NCBI GenBank assembly: GCA_003520025.1
Contig: DOVP01000201.1
Span: 1-7,588 of the forward strand
Reading direction: 5' to 3'
DNA from: Phycisphaerales bacterium
GTDB taxonomy: Bacteria > Planctomycetota > Phycisphaerae > Phycisphaerales > SM1A02
Length of the DNA stretch: 7,588 nucleotides
The notes under the pieces are model-generated. The model saw nothing but the letters and a program-made list of their open reading frames with translations, searched no databases and was not told the origin of the DNA. Of this stretch, positions 1-5,975 are shown piece by piece. A program made the position numbers and the translations under genes. Numbering within the stretch: the stretch's first letter is position 1; every line of letters begins with the position of its first letter.

Positions 1-16
1 TTTCCAGAGATTGATG

Positions 17-50
17 GATATCCCCAATTCGGGGCAGTTGCGGGGATATC
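17..50. repeat. 9-bp perfect inverted repeat in the leader of the CotH gene
   Basis: GATATCCCC at 17-25 is the exact reverse complement of GGGGATATC at 42-50, with a 16-nt spacer. A shorter competing hairpin is possible inside it (CCCC 22-25 with GGGG 31-34). No T-tract follows, so it does not look like an intrinsic terminator of an upstream gene. It may be an operator or an mRNA leader structure. The pairing is seen directly; any role is inference. Confidence 0.5.
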
Positions 51-52
51 GC

Positions 53-81
53 TTGAGTGAGATACCGTAGAGAGATATCGT
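53..81 (+). promoter_or_regulatory. possible sigma-70-like promoter for the CotH/ASST pair
   Basis: TTGAGT (53-58) and TATCGT (76-81) are separated by 17 bp, and each matches 4 of 6 consensus bases. The -10 hexamer lies 31 bp before the ATG at 113 and overlaps a GATATC palindrome (74-79). Planctomycete promoters are poorly defined and the match is modest, so this is only the best candidate in the available leader. Confidence 0.25.
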
Positions 82-112
82 GGGATCTGAGGATTAGAGC
101 GAGAGAGAACCC

Positions 113-2437
113 ATGGATATGCGATATCTGAGCCGCGGGTTCGTCCCGCTGGTGGCCCTGATCGCCGGTCTGGCCCATGCCGATCAGGCTGCGGTACTGC
201 TGGAGGGTCCTACCACCGTCCATCGGATCAGCCTCGAGTTTGCCGAGCCGCAGTGGTATCAGGTGCTCTTTGATGCCTGGGGCGACGATGACTATTACCT
301 GCCGTGTACCTTTACATGGACCGATCTTGACGGCGTGGATCAAACGCTTGAGTCGGTCGGGGCTCGCTTCAAGGGCAACTCTTCCTTCTTGAATTCCGGA
401 ACTCGCAAATCGATGAAGATCGACTTCAATGAGTTCGTCGACGACCAAGAGTTCCTCAACCTCAAGAAGATCAATCTCAACAACAACTACCGCGACCCGA
501 GCATCATGCGGGAGAAATTGACGCTCGACTTCCTCCGCGACTACATGGACATTCACCGTGCCAACTATGCGCGGGTCACGATCAACGGAGAAGACTGGGG
601 CGTGTACATGGTGGTCGAGCAGGTCGACAAGACCTTTGCCGAGAAAAAGTGGGGATCCAACGACGACGGGGATCTCTACAAGGGTGAGTTCATCGCCAAT
701 CTTGCCGATCAAGGCGACAACCCGGATGACTACCGCGACAACTACGAGAAAAAGACAAACGAAGAAGCTGACGACTGGAGTGACATCATCGCCCTCTGCC
801 AGTTTCTCAGTGATACCGATCCGGAAGACATGGACACGCAACTCGGTGAGTGGGTCGATATCGATCAGCACATCACACAGCTCGCCGGATTGGCACTCTT
901 TGCCAATTATGACTCCTACATCGGCCCGGCCCACAACTTCTACATGTACCGACGCAATGCCGATGATCTGTGGAGACACATCAACTGGGACAACAACCTC
1001 GCCTTCGGAACCTTCCGCAACGGGCTTCCAAACGGCCAGAATGTGCTGACCACGGCGCTGACCTGGCACCGAGAAGGCCAAGGACCGAATGCCGCTCGTC
1101 CCTTCGCAGATGCAGTCTTTGAGAACGAAGTACTGCGCCGCCGTTTCTACCGCCGCTGCGCCGATCTGCTGCGAGGTGGCTTCGATATCGATGCATTTCA
1201 GGCTCGCATCGATGAGATCGATGCTGCCGTCCGAGATGAACTGGCAACGGACCCCTACTTTGAGTTCACCATGGAGCAGTACGAGCAGAACCTGCACAGC
1301 GATGTCGACATCGGCAACATCGATGTCTTTGGATTGACCCGTCTGATCGATGTCCGCGGTGGATTCGCCAGAGCCCAACTCAATGGAAACGCCTTGCCCT
1401 CAGATCTGCGGATCAACGAAATCCAGACACTCAATGCCACGACAATCGCCGATGAGGCCGGAGACTTCGATCCATGGATCGAAGTGCACAACCTCGGGCC
1501 GGGTACGGTGACGCTCAGCGACCTTCGCTTGAGCAACGACGCCGGCTCTCCACTCATGTGGCAACTTCCCGACAGTGATCTGGCCGATGGTGAGTTCGTC
1601 GTGCTGTGGCTCGATGGCGAACCAGCCGAGGGTGATCACCACACCAATTTTGCCATGCCCGATGTGGGTGGATCGCTGCTGCTCTCGGATGCATCGGGGG
1701 CAATGATCGACAGCATCACCGTCCCGCTGCTCGATGCCGATCAGTCATGGGGTCGCCACAGCGACGGTGAAGGCGTATGGGAAGTGACCGGCGAAGCCAC
1801 CCCGGGCGCCGCCAACATTGCCCCACCGCCGGATCTGAGCGGGATCGTCTTTATCAACGAATTCATGGCCGACAACGAAACCACGATCCCCGATGAGGCT
1901 GGCGAGTACGACGATTGGCTTGAACTCTTCAACGCAAGCGACGAAGAGATCGATCTGTCCGGCTGCACCATGTCCGATTCATTTGATACGCCAGATGAAT
2001 GGACGATGCCAGACGGCACGATCATTCCCGCTGGTTCATGGTTGCTGCTGTGGGCCGATGAAGATCTTGATCAGGGACCGCTGCACGCCGACTTCAAACT
2101 CGGTGCCGGCGGTGACGACATCGGTCTCTGGTCTCCCGATGGTGTTCTCATCGACTCGCTCAGTTTCGGGGATCAGGACGAAGATGTGTCGTTTGGCCGA
2201 TTGCCCGACGGTGGCGCCGAATGGCAGAGTTTCGATCCCGCCACACCCGGTACCAGCAACGGCAACATCGCGCCCTGCCCCGGTGATGTCGATGGCGACG
2301 GCATCGTCGGCGTTGAAGACATGCTCGCCTGCATCGCCGGGTGGGGATCTCCCGATGGCGACGCCGACGGCGATGGAACAACCGGCGTCTCAGATATCCT
2401 GCTCATCATTTCAGCTTGGGGAGAAAGTTGCCCGTGA
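113..2437 (+). CDS. exported CotH-kinase-family protein with two lamin-tail domains and a dockerin-like C-terminus
   Basis: This 774-aa protein begins with a signal peptide (hydrophobic residues about 9-20, AHA cleavage site at 21-23). Residues about 36-400 form a CotH kinase-like domain: RFKGNS at 86-91, the KINLNNN segment near 119-125, GVYMVVEQ at 163-170, NFYMYR at 275-280 and NWDNNLAFG at 291-299, where D293 is the likely metal-binding Asp. CotH of Bacillus phosphorylates spore-coat proteins; the substrate here is unknown. Two lamin-tail domains follow (about 432-569 and 578-718), each opening with an INE motif and closing with an ATPG motif. Residues 722-774 carry two Asp-rich Ca-binding loops (725-736, 750-761) between Cys722 and Cys773. 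ATG 113 has only a purine-rich GAGAGAGA at 101-108 as ribosome site; ATG 119 is an equally possible start and leaves the signal peptide intact. The stop codon overlaps the next gene. Domain calls are confident; kinase activity is inferred. Confidence 0.9.
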   Translation: MDMRYLSRGFVPLVALIAGLAHADQAAVLLEGPTTVHRISLEFAEPQWYQVLFDAWGDDDYYLPCTFTWTDLDGVDQTLESVGARFKGNSSFLNSGTRKSMKIDFNEFVDDQEFLNLKKINLNNNYRDPSIMREKLTLDFLRDYMDIHRANYARVTINGEDWGVYMVVEQVDKTFAEKKWGSNDDGDLYKGEFIANLADQGDNPDDYRDNYEKKTNEEADDWSDIIALCQFLSDTDPEDMDTQLGEWVDIDQHITQLAGLALFANYDSYIGPAHNFYMYRRNADDLWRHINWDNNLAFGTFRNGLPNGQNVLTTALTWHREGQGPNAARPFADAVFENEVLRRRFYRRCADLLRGGFDIDAFQARIDEIDAAVRDELATDPYFEFTMEQYEQNLHSDVDIGNIDVFGLTRLIDVRGGFARAQLNGNALPSDLRINEIQTLNATTIADEAGDFDPWIEVHNLGPGTVTLSDLRLSNDAGSPLMWQLPDSDLADGEFVVLWLDGEPAEGDHHTNFAMPDVGGSLLLSDASGAMIDSITVPLLDADQSWGRHSDGEGVWEVTGEATPGAANIAPPPDLSGIVFINEFMADNETTIPDEAGEYDDWLELFNASDEEIDLSGCTMSDSFDTPDEWTMPDGTIIPAGSWLLLWADEDLDQGPLHADFKLGAGGDDIGLWSPDGVLIDSLSFGDQDEDVSFGRLPDGGAEWQSFDPATPGTSNGNIAPCPGDVDGDGIVGVEDMLACIAGWGSPDGDADGDGTTGVSDILLIISAWGESCP
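2273..2437 (+). repeat. dockerin-like tail coding segment, copy 1
   Basis: Encodes residues 721-774 of the CotH-like protein: PCPGD, a first Ca-loop (Asp at 725, 727, 729, 736), a Gly-Trp-Gly turn, a second loop (Asp at 750, 752, 754, 761), Ala-Trp-Gly and a terminal Cys-Pro. It is recognisably similar, in DNA and protein, to the segment ending the next gene (3682-3849). This suggests a reused secretion, anchoring or assembly tag. Confidence 0.8.
2418..2436 (+). promoter_or_regulatory. ribosome binding site and GTG start deciding the ASST start
   Basis: GGGGAG at 2418-2423 lies 10 nt before GTG at 2434-2436, inside the 3' end of the CotH-like gene. The GTGA overlap is a classic translational-coupling arrangement. 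The in-frame ATG upstream at 2341 would add an Arg-rich stretch and bury the signal peptide, so GTG 2434 is the better start. Confidence 0.7.
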
Positions 2438-3849
2438 CAGTTCTACGCACCAGCCTCTTGATCACCATCATTGCGATCGCTGCACCACACAGCAACGGCG
2501 AGGTCTACGACGGATACACGCTCTACAACGTCCTCAACAGTTCGACGACCTACCTCCGTGACAACAACGGAAACACCATTGAAACATGGACTGGCGCCGA
2601 TCGCCCCGCAAGCACGCCATATCTGCTCGACAATGGTGTCCTGCTCCGCCCCTGCCGCATCGACAATCCGACGATGGAAGGCGGCGCCGTCGGCGGCCGC
2701 ATCCAGAAAATCGCAATGGACGGCCAGTTGCTCTGGGACTACACCCTCAGCACGTATGAACTCCAACCCCATCACGAAGTGATTTCGATGCCCGGAGGCA
2801 ACGTCCTTTTCATCTGCTGGCACCGCCGTTCCAACAGCGAGGCAGCAGCCGCTGGCCGAACGGGTCTCAATGGCGAACTCTGGTCGCTGAGCGTCGTAGA
2901 GGTCGCCCCCACCGGCCCGACCACCGGCGAAATCGTCTGGCAATGGAACCTGTGGGATCACCTCGTGCAGAACGTAAGCCCGAGCCTGCCCAACTATGGA
3001 GATCCTGGCGACTTCCCCCACCGCTTTGACGTCAACTTCGGTTCGACCCATGGGCAAGGTGGAGACTGGATTCACGCCAACGGCATGGACTACCACCAAG
3101 AACTCGATCAGATCGTGATCTCGAGTCACTACACACATGAGTTCTACATCATCGACCACAGCACGACGACCGAGGAGGCTGCCGGCAGCACGGGTGGCAA
3201 CGCAGGCATGGGCGGTGACATTCTGTATCGATGGGGCAATCCTGCGGCCTACAACCGTGGATCAAGCAGCGATCAAGTGAACTACGTGCTGCATGGTGTG
3301 AACTGGATTGACGAAGGGATGCCCGGCGCCGGAAACATCATCTGGTTCAACAATGGTGATCGAAGCGGAAGCCAGAATGACTACTCATCCGTGCTGGAGG
3401 TTACACCTCCGCTGCAGCCGGACGGTACCTATGCCATCGGCAGCAACGATCCTTTCGGACCCGACGAAGCCATGGTGGTTTATGAGGACGAGAACACCTT
3501 CTATGCCAACCACCTCAGTGGTGCCTTTCGACTCGCCAATGGCAACACCCTTGCGACCGAGGGAACGACTGGGACGTTTCTGGAAATCGATCCAAACGGA
3601 AACATCGCGTGGCAGTACAACATCAGCGGTCAACTCGCCAAGGCGCAGAAACTCCCGAGCGACTGCCTCGATCCAGTGGAACCCTGCCCGGGCGATGTGA
3701 GCGGCGACGGAACGGTCGGCGTCAATGACATCCTCGCATTGATCGCGGCGTGGGGAACGAATGATCCTGCCGCCGATGTCGATGGCAACGGAACAGTGGA
3801 TGCCAACGATGTGCTGGCGGTGCTGGCGGCTTGGGGCGACTGCCCCTGA
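2434..3849 (+). CDS. exported arylsulfotransferase (ASST)-like protein with dockerin-like C-terminus
   Basis: From GTG 2434 the protein is 471 aa. It opens with a hydrophobic signal peptide (about 5-18). Residues about 24-405 resemble the ASST beta-propeller family, which moves sulfate between phenolic compounds in the periplasm. Matching segments are GGRIQKIAMDGQLLWDY (87-103), HHEVISMPGGNVLF (113-126), DWIHANGMDY (211-220), GGDILYRWGNP (260-270), GAGNIIWFNNGDR (298-310) and the last blade SGAFRLANGNTL (362-373). Candidate active-site residues are H113/H114, H214, H287 and R310; assigning the catalytic His needs an alignment. Residues 417-471 are the Cys-bracketed tail with Ca-loops at 421-432 and 448-459. 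Related propellers of unknown activity are also annotated as ASST, so the enzymatic role is uncertain. Tandem in-frame TGA and TAA stops end the gene (3847-3852). It is coupled to the CotH-like gene by a 4-nt overlap. Confidence 0.82.
   Translation: MTVLRTSLLITIIAIAAPHSNGEVYDGYTLYNVLNSSTTYLRDNNGNTIETWTGADRPASTPYLLDNGVLLRPCRIDNPTMEGGAVGGRIQKIAMDGQLLWDYTLSTYELQPHHEVISMPGGNVLFICWHRRSNSEAAAAGRTGLNGELWSLSVVEVAPTGPTTGEIVWQWNLWDHLVQNVSPSLPNYGDPGDFPHRFDVNFGSTHGQGGDWIHANGMDYHQELDQIVISSHYTHEFYIIDHSTTTEEAAGSTGGNAGMGGDILYRWGNPAAYNRGSSSDQVNYVLHGVNWIDEGMPGAGNIIWFNNGDRSGSQNDYSSVLEVTPPLQPDGTYAIGSNDPFGPDEAMVVYEDENTFYANHLSGAFRLANGNTLATEGTTGTFLEIDPNGNIAWQYNISGQLAKAQKLPSDCLDPVEPCPGDVSGDGTVGVNDILALIAAWGTNDPAADVDGNGTVDANDVLAVLAAWGDCP
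3682..3849 (+). repeat. dockerin-like tail coding segment, copy 2
   Basis: Encodes residues 417-471 of the ASST-like protein, with the same order as copy 1: PCPGD, first Ca-loop (421-432), Ala-Ala-Trp-Gly, second loop (448-459), Ala-Ala-Trp-Gly and terminal Asp-Cys-Pro. The inter-loop linker differs, so the copies have diverged and are not a recent exact duplication. Confidence 0.8.
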
Positions 3850-3932
3850 TAACCATCCTGCGTGGAAACTGACAACGGCCTCGTTGGCATGTACTCCTCT
3901 CCCCTCTTCGGAGAAAGAAGAAAGCATGGGAA
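3850..3932. other. convergent intergenic gap without a strong terminator
   Basis: The 83 bp between the two converging stop codons contain only weak pairing: CAACG-GCCT-CGTTG near 3870-3885, and TCTCC/GGAGA around 3899-3914 with a 7-nt loop. Neither is followed by a T-run in either direction. Termination here is probably Rho-dependent or uses a signal I cannot recognise. Confidence 0.4.
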
Positions 3933-4622
3933 TCACTTCAGAAGTGTGAACCGCCCCGTTTTCAAGTCCTGCACACCTGACACAACACAAAGCGTTCCGT
4001 CTTTGACGGCCTTGGCAATGACCTCGGAACCGTTCAGAAGTCTGCCAATGCCTTCATGAGCATTACAGGCAATCGCCTTGTCGAGCGCATCCGGCGCGTC
4101 AAGGTCTGCCGTTTCCGCGCAGGGCACGACAATCTGATCGATGAGAGCCGGAAGACTGCCCGGCAGCACACTGGTGTCATCGCGATTTTCCAGCGCGGCG
4201 CTCACCGCACCACAGGAGGAGTGTCCCATCACCACGATGGCCTTGCAGCCAAGCACTGCTACGCCATACTCAAGACTTGCGATGATCTCAGGCGTTGGCA
4301 CATTCCCGGCAACAGCGCACACGAATAGTTCGCCAAGGGGTTGGTCAAAGACGATTTCCGGCGAGACCCGTGAGTCGGCACATCGAATGATCGACGCGAA
4401 TGGTGCCTGCCCCTCGGCAAGTCCTGCCCTCGCTGCGGGAAGATTGTGCGATTCAGCACGGCCTTCCACATAACGAGTATTTCCAGCCATCAATTCGGAG
4501 ATGGCATCGGCCGGAGTAGCGGGCGATGAGGAAGTCGGTCCTGTCATGGCGTGTGTCACGAGAACACCTCCGAAGATCGTTAGTCCAATGATCCAAGTAG
4601 TTGTGTTACGAATCAAAAACAT
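3933..4622 (-). CDS. exported beta-class carbonic anhydrase
   Basis: This 229-aa enzyme interconverts CO2 and bicarbonate. The zinc site of beta carbonic anhydrases is intact: C81, H134 and C137 as ligands, with the D83-R85 pair in the CADSR motif and HSSCGA at 134-139. FDQPLGELF (92-100) and LEYGVAVLG (117-125) also fit the family. A hydrophobic segment (about 10-22) followed by THA (23-25) suggests a signal peptide and a periplasmic location; a retained N-terminal anchor is the alternative. Residues 26-40 are a Ser/Thr/Pro-rich linker. The usual Arg before Val-Ala-Gly-Asn is Ala103 here, and the preceding residue is Cys102. The ATG at 4622-4620 is preceded by a strong GAGGAGAGG. The gene is divergent from the DUF4396 gene and convergent with the ASST gene, so it is probably monocistronic. 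Length is normal for an exported family member. Confidence 0.93.
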   Translation of the reverse strand: MFLIRNTTTWIIGLTIFGGVLVTHAMTGPTSSSPATPADAISELMAGNTRYVEGRAESHNLPAARAGLAEGQAPFASIIRCADSRVSPEIVFDQPLGELFVCAVAGNVPTPEIIASLEYGVAVLGCKAIVVMGHSSCGAVSAALENRDDTSVLPGSLPALIDQIVVPCAETADLDAPDALDKAIACNAHEGIGRLLNGSEVIAKAVKDGTLCVVSGVQDLKTGRFTLLK

Positions 4623-4630
4623 CGAGTTAC

Positions 4631-4639
4631 CCTCTCCTC
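4631..4639 (-). promoter_or_regulatory. ribosome binding site of the carbonic anhydrase gene
   Basis: Read on the minus strand this is GAGGAGAGG, 8 nt before the ATG, and supports the chosen start. Its 5' GAGG can pair with CCTC just upstream (minus-strand CCTC-CGGT-GAGG, plus positions 4636-4647), giving a short 4-bp hairpin that could partly mask the site. Confidence 0.7.
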
Positions 4640-4822
4640 ACCGGAGGTTTGTGTTGATCTAGATCCCGCAGATGGTATCGAAAGGAGACCTCCTCCGCCC
4701 ACCGATAAGGACCTTACAATAAGCGTTCGCTCTGCCGCCTCTACGTCTCCGAACCCACATCGATTTCTGCAAATTTTGCTCACATGAACTCGATAACATA
4801 GTCGTCGTCATCATGTTTCCGC

Positions 4823-4827
4823 AGGAG
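4823..4827 (+). promoter_or_regulatory. ribosome binding site of the DUF4396 gene
   Basis: AGGAG ends 7 nt before the ATG at 4835, a near-ideal spacing, and fixes the start of the membrane protein. Confidence 0.75.
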
Positions 4828-4834
4828 ACTTTCC

Positions 4835-5716
4835 ATGCTCGATGGAATAATGTTGCTCTGGTTCATACTGACCGGAATCTCGGTCATTTTTGTCGTCATT
4901 GATGTATGGAGAACACCGGAGGTAACCGCACTTCGTTGGGGATTCATCGTCCTGACGGTATTCGCTGGTCCCGTTGCCGCATTCTTCTACGTACTCAGTT
5001 GCCGGGAGCCACTGCCAGGAACTCACGAACAATATGTGGCCCCGATCTGGAAACAGGTACTCGGATCCACCATGCACTGCGCAAGCGGCGACGGTCTTGG
5101 AATAATCACTGGCGCTGCAATCGCATCAATTCTGGAACTTCCATTTGCCCTTAATGTCACCCTTGAGTATGTGCTTGGGTTCGGCTTCGGATGGCTGTTC
5201 TTCCAGGCCTTCGCCATGAGGGACATGGTGGGTGGCAACTACCTGAAATCACTCAAGATCACATTCATTCCCGAGTTCTTCTCGATGAATCTCCTCATGG
5301 CGGGGATGCTGATCGTGTCGAAGCCTTGGATGGCAGAACTTGCCGAATCAAAAGATCCTTTCAATCCAAGCTTCTGGTTCATCATGTCGATGGCGCTGAT
5401 TGTCGGCTTCATCTGCGCCTATCCGATAAACTGGTGGTTGGTCACACGACACCTCAAGCACGGCATGATGACGATCCGACCGACTTCCACCAGTGAACAT
5501 GCCGGACATGACATGGCTTCGATGAATCATGACAGCCAACACTCCGAGCATGATGGGGCGAGCGTGACACCCAAGGAGGGGGAACAGGCAGATCGTGGTA
5601 TGACGATGCCCCTCCCGCCACCACTCGGAACCATCCTGATGGTTGGAGTCCTCTCCGCGGCGATCCTGGCCGCTGTCATAACGATCCTGGTGTTCATGCT
5701 TCCCGCGGCAAATTAA
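4835..5716 (+). CDS. DUF4396-family membrane protein with His/Met-rich loop
   Basis: This 293-aa integral membrane protein has hydrophobic segments near residues 5-23, 34-55, 87-104, 108-126, 148-162, 180-202 and 265-288. The core 78-212 matches my recollection of DUF4396: STMHCASGD (78-86), EYVLGFGFG (111-119), MRDMVGGNYL (128-137), PEFFSMN (146-152), AYPINWWLV (195-203) and LKHGM (207-211). The family has no established biochemical function; members often occur in metal-related neighbourhoods. Residues 221-239 hold five His (222, 225, 232, 236, 239) plus Met227 and Met230, a pattern typical of copper or other soft-metal binding loops. This loop separates the conserved core from a final membrane segment. 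H81, C82 and D86 are conserved-looking polar residues in or near the membrane. The gene appears monocistronic, with gaps of 212 and 259 bp on either side. A metal role is inference; family membership is fairly sure. Confidence 0.85.
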   Translation: MLDGIMLLWFILTGISVIFVVIDVWRTPEVTALRWGFIVLTVFAGPVAAFFYVLSCREPLPGTHEQYVAPIWKQVLGSTMHCASGDGLGIITGAAIASILELPFALNVTLEYVLGFGFGWLFFQAFAMRDMVGGNYLKSLKITFIPEFFSMNLLMAGMLIVSKPWMAELAESKDPFNPSFWFIMSMALIVGFICAYPINWWLVTRHLKHGMMTIRPTSTSEHAGHDMASMNHDSQHSEHDGASVTPKEGEQADRGMTMPLPPPLGTILMVGVLSAAILAAVITILVFMLPAAN

Positions 5717-5884
5717 AAGCGAGAGAGCCACACGCCAAGCGACTTCGCCGCCAACAGATGAGTGCTGGCGATTCACTGGACGCTGGTGAAACCAAAGAGC
5801 CAGAGATGCTTGGGGCGAAAGCACCCGTACCTCAAAAATTCGCCATCAGGTACCGTAGATTCAATTGCCGGATTTCCTCGTCCG

Positions 5885-5897
5885 TATATCTGATATA
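5885..5897. promoter_or_regulatory. 13-bp AT-rich palindrome, possible operator or -10 region
   Basis: TATATC-T-GATATA is a perfect 6+1+6 inverted repeat, 78 nt before the decarboxylase ATG. TTGCCG at 5865-5870 could be a -35, but the distances to TATATC (14 bp) and to GATATA (21 bp) are both off, so a standard promoter is not supported. The symmetry suits a dimeric regulator; this is inference. Confidence 0.3.
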
Positions 5898-5963
5898 TTG
5901 GTCCGACATTGCCCCCTTCTCGCAGGTCGCCGACGGCGGCTGACTTTGCGTGATTCTTGAACC

Positions 5964-5967
5964 CGGA
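5964..5967 (+). promoter_or_regulatory. ribosome binding site of the aspartate decarboxylase gene
   Basis: GGAG lies 8 nt before the ATG at 5976 and supports this start, which gives the expected N-terminus for the family. Confidence 0.6.
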
Positions 5968-5975
5968 GCAGACGC

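Larger units (their letters stand above)
4623..4834. promoter_or_regulatory. divergent intergenic region serving the carbonic anhydrase and DUF4396 genes
   Basis: These 212 bp must hold the start signals of both divergent genes. Visible elements are a perfect 10-bp palindrome GATCTAGATC (4656-4665), an AGGAG-AC-CTCCT inverted repeat (4683-4694), a TACAAT hexamer (4715-4720, a possible plus-strand -10 without a good -35), and an AT-rich stretch around 4760-4800 before the DUF4396 gene. No promoter is convincing on either strand. The two palindromes could be regulator sites; this is inference. Confidence 0.45.
5717..5975. other. intergenic region upstream of the aspartate decarboxylase gene
   Basis: No gene is supported in these 259 bp. 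Visible structures are a hairpin-like element at 5772-5790 (TTCAC paired with GTGAA plus weaker inner pairs, no T-tract), a 6-bp inverted repeat GTACCT (5827-5832) / AGGTAC (5848-5853), and the palindrome at 5885-5897. No known riboswitch class is recognisable to me. Confidence 0.4.

Noticed and set aside
1893..2561. Plus-strand open frame (222 codons) across the CotH/ASST junction
   Set aside because: It is a frame shadow of the lamin-tail and dockerin coding region; the product is Ser/Pro/Arg-rich low-complexity sequence.
2443..3159. Long minus-strand open frame (238 codons) antisense to the ASST-like gene
   Set aside because: It lies wholly opposite a well-supported gene with recognisable motifs, has no plausible ribosome site or family resemblance, and is explained by high-GC codon bias.
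3934..3946. CACTTC-A-GAAGTG palindrome as a bidirectional terminator
   Set aside because: It covers the last codons and stop of the carbonic anhydrase, would leave a loop too small for the full stem, and has no following T-run.
3385..3990. Minus-strand open frame (201 codons) spanning the ASST 3' end and the convergent gap
   Set aside because: It overlaps both the ASST-like gene and the carbonic anhydrase 3' end, and its product shows no recognisable domain.
4715..4720. TACAAT as -10 box of a DUF4396 promoter
   Set aside because: The hexamer 17 bp upstream is CCTCCG, unlike a -35, and the site would give a leader of over 100 nt; kept only as a note in the intergenic entry.
4620..5720. Possible horizontally acquired segment (carbonic anhydrase/DUF4396)
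   Set aside because: Hand counts of single 60-base lines in the DUF4396 and CotH-like genes gave similar G+C (roughly 55-60%), and there are no flanking repeats, tRNA or recombinase.
63..5859. TACCGTAGA present in both the CotH leader (63-71) and the decarboxylase leader (5851-5859)
   Set aside because: A shared 9-mer without symmetry or matching position relative to the starts can easily be chance.
5758..5943. Possible 61-aa gene upstream of the decarboxylase
   Set aside because: No Shine-Dalgarno-like site precedes it, the product resembles nothing I know, and it runs through the palindromic leader.
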